A stretch of 64,000 bases of DNA from an uncultured Caldisericota bacterium (GTDB taxonomy: Bacteria; Caldisericota; Caldisericia; Cryosericales; Cryosericaceae), in NCBI GenBank assembly GCA_903871855.1, contig CAIQIK010000020.1, forward strand, positions 62,001 through 126,000, in the 5' to 3' direction. The translations under genes were made by a program, and so were the position numbers. Positions 38,521 through 46,028 of this stretch are shown piece by piece. Every line of letters starts with the position of its first letter. Positions within the stretch are counted from its first letter, which is position 1. Under the pieces are notes generated by a model. The model did not search any database, was not told where the DNA came from, and worked only from the letters and a program-made list of their open reading frames with translations.

Positions 38521-39633
38521 TCAAACCGCCCTATGAACTATGTCCTTAACTCTCTCCTCGATATGTCTAAAGATAGTCTTATTTGCTTTGCAGAAGTAGT
38601 TCTCATCAGAGAAATCCTGTCGGGTCATATACCTGTAGTATGAACAGCCACCATGGCACACCTGATACCATTCACATTCTGAACACTCCGAGTGAATCGT
38701 TTTTGTCTCTCCCGCAAAATCCTTGTACTTATCGCTTTCTATGACAGTCTGCAAGTCGTCAGTCAAGATATTCCCAAATCTCAGCTCGTAATATCCAACA
38801 AAGCTGTCGCATGGATAAATATCACCGTTACAATCAATGGTGAGAAAGCTACTACATGTCCCGGCGAATTTGCAAAGCGTTGGCTTGCCACCCAACAAGC
38901 CGTTAAGGATGTTATCAAAGTATCGAATGTGAATCTTAGGATCGTCATCGTCCATCCACAAATCAAAGACCTGAATCATAAAATCTGCGAATTCAAACGC
39001 GGTTATGGATGACCCCGTTGTTTTTCCTTCATCTTTGTTGATCTCAATGCAAGGGAGGAAATCAAAAGTCTTGAAATTATGACCCACAAAGAAATCATAG
39101 ATTTCTTTAGCACTACAAGCATGTTCTTTGGTTACTACTGCCAGCAAGCCGAACGCTAATTCGTTCGCCATTAGACTGTTTGCTGATTTCATCACACGAT
39201 TGAATGATCCGTTTCCTGACGGATAAAGCCTATGATAATTGTGAATTTTGCTTGGGCCATCAAGGCTAATGCCAATGTTGAATTGATTCTCACGCAAGAA
39301 GCCGATCCATTCTTGACTAAGAAGCGTACCATTCGTTTGGATATTGTTGCGAATCTTCTGGCCCTCTCTTTGAACCTGCTTCTGAAAGGAAATGACATCT
39401 TCGTAGAAGTTCATCCCTACCAATAGTGGCTCTCCACCATGCCATATGAACGTTATCCTTTTTGATGGCAATGACAAAAGTTGCAAGATACTTTTGTGCA
39501 TTGTGTCTCTGCTCATAACAAGATTGCTATTGTCTCCTGTTAGATGAGACAGGTATTGGCAGTAGTTACATCTTAGAGTACACGCCGAGGTTACCTTCAT
39601 TATTAGGCTTATGTTTGTCATGTGCTCGTTCAT
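38521..39633 (-). CDS. Radical SAM/SPASM peptide-maturase-like enzyme
   Basis: About 370 residues. The radical SAM cluster motif is VTSACTLRCNYC (CxxxCxxC), followed by FIWHGGEPLLVGMNFYEDV, NNIQTNGTLLSQEWIGFL and GISLDGP, as in sulfatase-maturase/peptide-maturase relatives. The C-terminal SPASM domain holds auxiliary clusters: CKFAGTCSSFLTIDCNGDIYPCDSFVG, then CSECEWYQVCHGGCSYY and a last Cys (FCKAN). Start taken at 39633, five bases after the upstream gene; ATG 39621 is an alternative. Enzymes of this class install thioether or C-C crosslinks in ribosomal peptides. The two small paralogous peptides upstream make a RiPP role the best guess. AT-rich relative to the genome. Confidence 0.88.
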   Translation of the reverse strand: MNEHMTNISLIMKVTSACTLRCNYCQYLSHLTGDNSNLVMSRDTMHKSILQLLSLPSKRITFIWHGGEPLLVGMNFYEDVISFQKQVQREGQKIRNNIQTNGTLLSQEWIGFLRENQFNIGISLDGPSKIHNYHRLYPSGNGSFNRVMKSANSLMANELAFGLLAVVTKEHACSAKEIYDFFVGHNFKTFDFLPCIEINKDEGKTTGSSITAFEFADFMIQVFDLWMDDDDPKIHIRYFDNILNGLLGGKPTLCKFAGTCSSFLTIDCNGDIYPCDSFVGYYELRFGNILTDDLQTVIESDKYKDFAGETKTIHSECSECEWYQVCHGGCSYYRYMTRQDFSDENYFCKANKTIFRHIEERVKDIVHRAV

Positions 39634-39637
39634 TTCT

Positions 39638-40465
39638 CTAGTTCTGGAAGTCCCACCATATTGCATAGCCAAAACCTTCCTTAATTTCCCTCTCATTGAA
39701 ACGTTTGCGAATCAAGTACCTGTTGTCATACTCGTCACACTTAATACCACTTGACCCTTGATATTGCGAAAACTCCTCTGATGTCACTACACACCACCCA
39801 CAATGTACAGGCTTTGGTAGGTTTGGAGGAAGTCTCACGCTGAGTTCAAGAGACTTCGTAGGGCGCTTAATAGTAGCTGTTCCAATGGCGTCTGTGCTTG
39901 AGCGTAGAACATACTCCCAAGTAATTGGTGGAAGGTTACCCTTGTCTCCTTTTGCATATGGGCGCTTCAAGTCTATACCCACTCCGTCGGCGTGTTGCTG
40001 AAGATCATCACTGTCCAATTTGAGAGAGTCCCCTTCTGGAAAGCGACAGATGAATCCCTTAGGTGTTCCACGTAATGGATAGAACGTTTGAAATTCATGA
40101 AGTTCACTTCGTAGAGTTCTAAATCTGATTTTCTGTGTTATGGTAACTTTCCTGCTTCCATCGCCTTGTTCACACAAGTCAAGTTCGTCAATTTCCTCAA
40201 GTATTTGAAACCCGCTTCTTGTACCAATTCTTCGATCGAGATAAAATCCTAAGATATACAGCCCGATCGCCATTAGTACTACAATAAGCAGTATGGCCGA
40301 ATAGAGCCAACGATGCAAAAGCAACTCTTCTGGCTTGCCTCGAAAGAGTGCTTCGAAAACAATATAGCAGTTAACAATAACACTAAGTAGAAAAGCCCAT
40401 GCTGTCCCCTTTTTTCTTAAGAACTCTAAGATAGGACTTCTTGTTTCCTCTTCTTCGGTATCCAT
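39638..40465 (-). CDS. Two-TM beta-rich protein of unknown function in the peptide-maturase operon
   Basis: 275 residues. A polar N-terminus is followed by two membrane helices (AWAFLLSVIVNCYIVFEALF and WLYSAILLIVVLMAIGLYILGFYL). About 190 cytosolic or exposed residues rich in predicted beta strands follow (VTITQKIRFRTL, GFICRFPEGDSLKLD, LELSVRLPPNLPKPVHCGWCVV, YLIRKRFNEREIKEGFGYAIWW). I do not recognise the family. The architecture is like two-TM beta-strand-rich effector proteins described in bacterial conflict systems. Transport, immunity or an effector role are all possible. It lies between the small peptides and the radical SAM gene with gaps of 40 and 4 bases. Confidence 0.7.
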   Translation of the reverse strand: MDTEEEETRSPILEFLRKKGTAWAFLLSVIVNCYIVFEALFRGKPEELLLHRWLYSAILLIVVLMAIGLYILGFYLDRRIGTRSGFQILEEIDELDLCEQGDGSRKVTITQKIRFRTLRSELHEFQTFYPLRGTPKGFICRFPEGDSLKLDSDDLQQHADGVGIDLKRPYAKGDKGNLPPITWEYVLRSSTDAIGTATIKRPTKSLELSVRLPPNLPKPVHCGWCVVTSEEFSQYQGSSGIKCDEYDNRYLIRKRFNEREIKEGFGYAIWWDFQN

Positions 40466-40505
40466 TGCGCTTATCTACATTACGCCTACCCACAGAATTC
40501 GTTTG

Positions 40506-40691
40506 TCAATTCCGATCCCAGTTGTCCCAAGCATTATAATCCGACCAATCATCAATACCGTTCTCTGCAAGATTGGCCAAACCTCTTATGCGACGAACTG
40601 CTCCTATTAGGATCTTGCCTCCTTGCTCCAAGCAGCACTTCTCGGCCTGCATCTTCTCTTCAAAGAGTTTCAATTCCCTGGAGGTGATCAT
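40506..40691 (-). CDS. Candidate RiPP precursor peptide A (ends WDNWDRN)
   Basis: 61 residues starting MITSRELKLFEEKMQAEKCC and ending DDWSDYNAWDNWDRN. The N-terminal ~45 residues are a charged helix with E-x-G-x-x-IL...I-x-G in common with peptide B. The C-terminal tail is very rich in Trp, Asp and Asn. The start at 40691 is chosen because it aligns with the start of peptide B (M-I/L-TSREL); an in-frame ATG at 40739 is less likely. The tail motifs W-S-D, W-D-N and W-D-R are typical three-residue sites for cyclophane-forming radical SAM enzymes. Confidence 0.65.
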   Translation of the reverse strand: MITSRELKLFEEKMQAEKCCLEQGGKILIGAVRRIRGLANLAENGIDDWSDYNAWDNWDRN

Positions 40692-40739
40692 GTGCTCTCG
40701 CCCTTGCTCTTCCGCATAAATACTTGTGCTTCTACCCAT

Positions 40740-40934
40740 CTAGTTTCGATCCCAATTGGACCAGTTAATCGACTCGTTGTATTCCGCCCACTTGTTCAAG
40801 TCATTCTCCTCAAAACTCAACGAGCCATTTATGCATTGAAGTGTCGCTAACAGAATTCTGCTACCTGTCTCAATACAATGCTCCATGTCACGTATCTTGC
40901 TCTTAAGATGTCCCAATTCTCGTGATGTAAGCAT
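40740..40934 (-). CDS. Candidate RiPP precursor peptide B (ends WSNWDRN)
   Basis: 64 residues starting MLTSRELGHLKSKIRDMEHC and ending NKWAEYNESINWSNWDRN, behind a strong GGGGAGAG ribosome site. It is clearly homologous to peptide A: same leader start, a conserved Cys, E-x-G-x-x-IL and the same last residues NWDRN. It is the first gene of the presumed operon B-A-2TM-radical SAM. The conserved leader with a variable middle and conserved aromatic tail is what precursor families look like. Confidence 0.65.
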   Translation of the reverse strand: MLTSRELGHLKSKIRDMEHCIETGSRILLATLQCINGSLSFEENDLNKWAEYNESINWSNWDRN

Positions 40935-41205
40935 GTTCTCTCCCCTTTACCTTCCCATTTGAAATCTATCATGGAGCTTCTCAAGAACAACTCAAATTGC
41001 TACACTAGGAAGCCTACAGGAAGCTGAGTCATTGCTCCGTTAATCAGTCTGTATTCGACAAGGGTTTTCTTACAACAAAACTCCGTCTTCCAACAAGAAG
41101 ACAGAAGACGCCAAATAGCATAGAAACAGCTGTAGAATAACGAGGGATTGCCGCACTTGCTCCCGTTCCTCGTACGTCTGTCCTCTCTTGGCTATCATTA
41201 GCCCC
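40935..41205 (-). other. AT-rich gap upstream of the small-peptide operon
   Basis: 271 bp without a supported gene. It should hold the promoter of the peptide operon; on the minus strand TTGTTC-16 bp-TAGATT is the best but weak candidate, about 45 bp before the start of peptide B. Confidence 0.3.
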
Positions 41206-41967
41206 CTAATCGCGGCTTAGTGATAGCACTGTATGGAACATATTTTCGCTGTCAATAGCTTCTCGGGGAGCGACTTGCCAAACCACGTGCAACAACTCCT
41301 CGGCTGACACCTGGTAAGACGTTTTCCAGTCGGGGCACTTCCTCGGACGGTTGTTGAACGCGTGGATTGCATCATCGAGTTGCTTCTTGGCCACTGACAA
41401 GAAGCTTGTATGCTTAGGAAAGAACTGACGTACAACCCATTCGTGTTTTCGTTGGCAGACCGTTTCCGCAGGCCATATAGATGTGCGAAGGATCTCGCAG
41501 TCACTTACGCGACTTCTGGCCGCTGTTCCGGTTAGTCGCTCACCCTTGGATATGCGATCAGGGATCGTACCTCTTCATTCTTCGCCTTCCGCTTTGCGGT
41601 AATTCCCTTGCTGCCTGAGTTTTTCTCGGAGAACCACTTGTAACAAGCCGTTCTTCAAGGCATGGTAGATAGTTGCGGTGCAAGGGTCCATGTCATGATG
41701 GCGGGCAGTCTGCTCAGGTGACCAGTACTGCTCCAAGCCGGTTACAATCTGTTCGTAATTCTGATCTCATGACCTTCAGTTGAGGCTTACATGCTCGTCT
41801 GCAAAGCGTGTAAGAATTCTGAGCCTCATGAGCACTGTAGCCGTGTCTCCCTCCATTTCTGCGGACTTCCCGGCTGATCGTACTCTTACTTCGTCCAAGC
41901 GCCCCGTAATCTGTATGATGTTTTTCTGATGGTGATACATCAGTAGTGTGTACTCGCATTCACTCAT
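41206..41967 (-). pseudogene. Decayed IS30-family transposase
   Basis: Three reading frames together give most of an IS30 transposase. The N-terminal HTH is GRSKSTISREVRRN...YSAHEAQNSY (41714-41959). A middle part YWSPEQTARHH...TIYHALKNGLLQ is readable around 41560-41740. The C-terminal catalytic end is NENTNGL...FNNRPRKCPDWKTSYQV (41206-41504). Frameshifts and an internal stop separate them, so the element is dead. It marks the right side of the AT-rich island. Terminal inverted repeats were not identified. Confidence 0.8.
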
Positions 41968-42211
41968 GGTAAGATGGTAGTAGTTCGCCCTGTCAACCTT
42001 CTATTCTATCGCATCGGTTTGTCTCGATGGACTTCCTTGTTCAGTTCAGCTCGTTGCACCCAAATTGGACAGCTGGCAGTAGAAGACAGATGAGGCAATA
42101 CGATCCGTTGCAACACAGGTCAAAGGGAATAAACTGAATGTGCATGAAATCAGCAACTCACAGGCCTGTCAGGGCGCATCTGCTCTGCGGGGCCGAGGCA
42201 AGGAGCCATGA

Positions 42212-43417
42212 ATGAAGAAGAGAGTCGCCGTTGTCTTCGGTTCGCGCTCAGTGGAACACGAGGTCTCCATCATTACCGCCGTTCAGGCGATGAATTCTCT
42301 GGATGAGGAGCAGTTCGAGGCTGTCCCGCTCTACGTGTCCAAACAGGGCGTCTGGTTCACGGGAGAAGTCCTGAAGACAATGGACGTGTTCCGTGATCTG
42401 GCCAGCCTTCCGGGCAAGGCGCAACGCGTGCACCTGCAGCCCTTTGCCGGAAAGTTCACCTTCGTGGTGCAGGCCTCGCGCAGAGGCTTCATGGGTCGTG
42501 CTGCGGATGCGAGACCGCTGGCTGTCGATGTGGGATTGTTGTGCAACCATGGCACCAACGGTGAAGACGGGACGATGCAAGGCATGTTCGAACTGCTGGG
42601 GATCCCCTACACGAGTGCGGGCGTGACCGGTTCTGCGCTTGGCATGGACAAGGTGTTCCAGAAGCAGCTGTTCGCGGCCGCGGGAATCCCCGTGGTTTCA
42701 TACGTCACGTTCAGCAGACGTGCATGGCGTGCTTCTCCTGATGACTGCCTCCGTGCAGCCGAGCAGCGCCTCCAGTTTCCCATGTTCGTAAAACCAGCCA
42801 ACCTGGGCTCCAGTGTCGGTATCACGCGCGCGACCGACCACGACAGGCTGCGATACGCACTGGAGGTTGCCAGCCACTTCGACCGCAAGCTGCTGGTGGA
42901 GCAGGCTATTGTTGATCATCGCGAGGTCAACTGTGCCGTTCTGGGCAACGACGAGCCGATACCATCGGCATGCGAGGAGGTCTTCAGCTCGCACGTCTTC
43001 CTCGACTACGACGCTAAGTACAAGGTGGGGTACAAGGCCACAACTGGGCCGGATAGCGGCGCCCAGAAGGCGGAGGCACGCAAGGTACCGGCAAATCTCG
43101 GTGACGACCTCACCCGTCGGGTGCAGGAGCTGGCGTGCCGCGCATTCACGGCGCTCGATTGCCGGGGTGTCGCCCGGGTCGACTTCCTGATCGATAGAAC
43201 GGGAGCTGTGTACGTCAATGAGATCAACACGATTCCGGGAGCCCTGTCGTTCTACCTGTGGGAAGCCGTTGGCATGCAATACCGGGACCTGCTTGCGAAG
43301 CTGATCGATCTGGCCTGCGAAGCATTTGAAGATCGCAGGTCGAACGTCATCAACTACGATGTCTCAGACCTGCTGAGGCTGGGTTCAAAGGGCAAGGCCG
43401 GAACCAAAAGCGTCTGA
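42212..43417 (+). CDS. ddl: D-alanine--D-alanine ligase family protein
   Basis: 401 residues, ATP-grasp. Motifs: VVFGSRSVEHEVSI at the N-terminus, CNHGTNGEDGTMQGMFELLGIPYTSAG (about 113), GMDK, FVKPANLGSSVGI, the LDYDAKY loop, and VDFLIDRTGAVYVNEINTIPGALSFYLWEA (about 335), where Asp, Glu and Asn bind Mg. It joins two D-alanines (or D-Ala with another residue) for peptidoglycan. The NTIPGALSFYLWEA ending differs from the NTMPGFT-type of classical Ddl and is typical of a longer sub-branch. The following hydrolase and Mur ligase genes suggest a dedicated cell-wall operon. Confidence 0.9.
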   Translation: MKKRVAVVFGSRSVEHEVSIITAVQAMNSLDEEQFEAVPLYVSKQGVWFTGEVLKTMDVFRDLASLPGKAQRVHLQPFAGKFTFVVQASRRGFMGRAADARPLAVDVGLLCNHGTNGEDGTMQGMFELLGIPYTSAGVTGSALGMDKVFQKQLFAAAGIPVVSYVTFSRRAWRASPDDCLRAAEQRLQFPMFVKPANLGSSVGITRATDHDRLRYALEVASHFDRKLLVEQAIVDHREVNCAVLGNDEPIPSACEEVFSSHVFLDYDAKYKVGYKATTGPDSGAQKAEARKVPANLGDDLTRRVQELACRAFTALDCRGVARVDFLIDRTGAVYVNEINTIPGALSFYLWEAVGMQYRDLLAKLIDLACEAFEDRRSNVINYDVSDLLRLGSKGKAGTKSV

Positions 43418-43426
43418 CGCAGTCTC

Positions 43427-44212
43427 ATGGCGACCACGCTCGTCGACGGCATCACGCTTACGTATGTGGACGAAGGGTCTGGAGACCCTGTCGTGCTCCT
43501 GCACGGTTGGGGAGGTCAGGCGGCCAGTTTGACGCCCCTCATCGTGGGATTGCGGGACAAGTACCGGGTTCTTGCTTTCGACCTTCCTGGTTTCGGTGGC
43601 AGTAGTCTTCCTCCGGTTCCTTGGGGCACGCCCGAGTATGCCGCTTTCGTTGAGAAAGCGGTGGCGTCTCTGGGGATCACACGCGCGACGTATATCGGGC
43701 ACTCGTTTGGCGGCCGTATCGCCATATGGCTGGCGGCGCACGTGCCTGAAACTGTCCAGGCTCTCGTCCTTGTCGATGCGGCCGGTATCAGGCCGCCGGC
43801 AACACTGAGACGACGCATGCGTCAAGCCTTCTACAAGGTGGCAAAGGCAGTCCTGCGTCTCCCGATCCTTGGGGCTCGGGGACCAGTGCTGCGGGAACGC
43901 CTTGCCATGCGGTTCGGAAGTGCCGATTACCGGGCGACGACTGGGGTGATGAGGGCATCTATGGTGAAGACCGTGGGTCTCGACCTCACGGCATGCCTGG
44001 GGGCCATCAGTGTGCCGACGCTGCTCCTGTGGGGGGAAAAGGACACCGAAACGCCCATTGCGGATGGACGGAAGATGGAAGGGCTGATCAGGGGGTCGCG
44101 GCTTATTGCTGTTGCAGGTGCGGGTCACTTCAGCTACCTGAACAGTCCGGCATTTGTGAATGCCGTGGTGAGTGCATTCCTCTGCGGAACGCGAGAAGGA
44201 GCGACGGGATGA
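43427..44212 (+). CDS. Alpha/beta hydrolase
   Basis: 261 residues with the full catalytic triad: nucleophile Ser in GHSFGGR (about 91-97), Asp in LLLWGEKDTETP and His in VAGAGHFSYLNSP. The oxyanion motif LLHGWGGQ is near the N-terminus. The substrate cannot be told from sequence. It is 9 bases after ddl and overlaps the Mur ligase gene by ATGA, so a role in precursor or peptide processing of the cell wall is conceivable. There is no signal peptide, hence it is cytosolic. Confidence 0.88.
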   Translation: MATTLVDGITLTYVDEGSGDPVVLLHGWGGQAASLTPLIVGLRDKYRVLAFDLPGFGGSSLPPVPWGTPEYAAFVEKAVASLGITRATYIGHSFGGRIAIWLAAHVPETVQALVLVDAAGIRPPATLRRRMRQAFYKVAKAVLRLPILGARGPVLRERLAMRFGSADYRATTGVMRASMVKTVGLDLTACLGAISVPTLLLWGEKDTETPIADGRKMEGLIRGSRLIAVAGAGHFSYLNSPAFVNAVVSAFLCGTREGATG

Positions 44213-45819
44213 GGGGTTTGGCTGCAGTCCTTGCGGCACTGGCCACTGGCACGGCCCTCGCTCTTGCCTTTGCAAGAGTCGTCTATCTTCTTCACATGCT
44301 GCAGCTCGAGGAATACGATACCCGGCGGTTTGTCCACTGGGTTATCCTCCACGTCGACCAGCTGGTTGCCAATCCCCTGCTCGACCTCCTTGGCTTCCTT
44401 GGGGTCGTTGCACTGTTCCTGCACCTTGAATCGGCAGCGTCGATCGTCGTGGCCTGCAGCCTGTCGGCAGCTGTGGGCATGGCAGGACTCCTGTGGGAAC
44501 ACCGTCTCGGGGCACGGAGTCCAGTGAAGAAGGCCCTGGTCATAACTCCGCGCGCGCGACGCCTGCTGGTCTGTACCACAGTCCTCAATGTGGGGATGTG
44601 TCTGGTACTGTTTCCTGGGCAGGCAAGACTTGCCCTCGCGATAGCCTGGCTTCTGCCGATACTGGCTCCTGTCGTTCTGGTTGCCGGCCGCACGGTCATG
44701 GAGCCCGTCGAGGCGTTGATGCGAGACTGGTACGTAAGAGACGCTCGCAAGGTTCTTGCCGGGTTTGCCCCGACTGTCGTCGGCATCACTGGAAGCTATG
44801 GCAAGACGAGCACCAAGTACTTCACAGCGCACCTGATCGAGTCGCGCTATCGTGTCCTGATAACGCCCGAGAGCTTCAACACGACCATGGGCATCTGTCG
44901 CGCCATCCGCGAGCAGCTCGGCCCAGAACACGAGGTGTTCGTTGTGGAACTGGCCGAGAACGAGAAGGGCGGATTTGAGCACCTTCTCAGCTTGGTTCCA
45001 TGCAGCATCTCGATCGCGACGTCGGTCGGTCTGCAGCACCTCGAGGAGTTTGGTTCCGAAGCTGCCATCCAGCGTGTCCTCAAGGGATTCGTCAGCATGC
45101 CTGGGAGCGGATCCACGGTCGTCCTAAACGGCGATGACCCTGTCCTTGCGGACATCGAGAGCGTGCAGGGGAAGAGACTCTTGAGGGTGAGTGCAGGCGG
45201 ATCGTTGTCATCTGACTTGCATGCCGAGAACATCGTGACGAGTACCGATGGCCTGTTGTTTGATATCGTGACGAGTCAGGATGAGCGATTCGCGTGCCAC
45301 ACGATGCTGCTCGGCGGGCATAATGTGGAGAACATCCTGATGGCGGTCGCTGTGGCGCGCGAACTGGGTGTGCCCTGGAATGCTATTCAAGATGGTGTCG
45401 CCACACTGCAGGCATTTCCACATCGACTACAGATGACGGTTGACGCCATCGGCATTCGCATCATCGATGATGCCTTCAACTCGAATCCTGCCGGGTTTGC
45501 CATGGCGATGGAGGTGTTGGCTGCTTTTCCTTCGCGACGAGTCCTTGTCACCCCAGGGCTGGTGTCGCTGGGCCATGCAGAGGACGCCGCAAACGTCGAA
45601 GCAGGAAGGCAGGCGGCTGGAGCGGCTGACACAGTGATCCTTGTCGGCCCGAAGAAGACCCGACCGGTCCGCGAGGGGTTGCTGTCGGCTGGTTTCCCGG
45701 AGACGAGCATCCTCACGGTTCGTTCCCTCGAGGAGGTCAGGGGGCTCATGCGAAGCCTGCTGACACCAGGTGACACGGTGCTGTTTGAGAATGACCTCCC
45801 TGACACCTACAATGAGTGA
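44209..45819 (+). CDS. Membrane-anchored Mur ligase (MurF-like)
   Basis: 536 residues. The first ~170 contain about five hydrophobic segments (LAAVLAALATGTALALAFARVVYLL; LLDLLGFLGVVALFLHLES; LLVCTTVLNVGMCLVLFPG; LAIAWLLPILAPVVLVAG). The Mur ligase core follows: VVGITGSYGKTSTKYF (about 192), TPESFNTTMGI, VELAENEKGG, VVLNGDDP, GGHNVENILMAVA, and IIDDAFNSNPAGFAMAMEVL, which matches the MurF DDAYNANPxS segment. It links an amino acid or dipeptide to UDP-MurNAc peptides in an ATP-dependent way. The membrane domain is absent from normal MurF, so it is probably a specialised enzyme acting at the membrane, next to Ddl. Confidence 0.85.
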   Translation: MRGLAAVLAALATGTALALAFARVVYLLHMLQLEEYDTRRFVHWVILHVDQLVANPLLDLLGFLGVVALFLHLESAASIVVACSLSAAVGMAGLLWEHRLGARSPVKKALVITPRARRLLVCTTVLNVGMCLVLFPGQARLALAIAWLLPILAPVVLVAGRTVMEPVEALMRDWYVRDARKVLAGFAPTVVGITGSYGKTSTKYFTAHLIESRYRVLITPESFNTTMGICRAIREQLGPEHEVFVVELAENEKGGFEHLLSLVPCSISIATSVGLQHLEEFGSEAAIQRVLKGFVSMPGSGSTVVLNGDDPVLADIESVQGKRLLRVSAGGSLSSDLHAENIVTSTDGLLFDIVTSQDERFACHTMLLGGHNVENILMAVAVARELGVPWNAIQDGVATLQAFPHRLQMTVDAIGIRIIDDAFNSNPAGFAMAMEVLAAFPSRRVLVTPGLVSLGHAEDAANVEAGRQAAGAADTVILVGPKKTRPVREGLLSAGFPETSILTVRSLEEVRGLMRSLLTPGDTVLFENDLPDTYNE

Positions 45820-45959
45820 TGTGGTGTCCGAGCGGGGTGGTCGGGAATATGGGTGATCGATCGCGGCGCGGACCGAAGGTCTGAATCACGCACAGGCAGG
45901 TTGGCTTGTGAAAGTTTGGCACTAGTGCCGCTCAATGAGAGGACTGCTAACTGTTAACC

Positions 45960-46000
45960 TTGACGTTTTGACGGTTTTGAATATGATGCAAACGTTTGCA
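45960..46000 (+). promoter_or_regulatory. Promoter with overlapping perfect LacI-type operator
   Basis: TTGACG (45960-45965), 16 bp, TATGAT (45982-45987). TGCAAACGTTTGCA (45987-46000) is a perfect 14-bp palindrome with the CG centre of LacI/PurR/RbsR operators and covers the start of transcription. The LacI-family gene is the second gene of the operon, so autoregulation is likely. Confidence 0.75.
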
Positions 46001-46028
46001 GGCGAAAATCGGGATTTGGAGGCGATAG

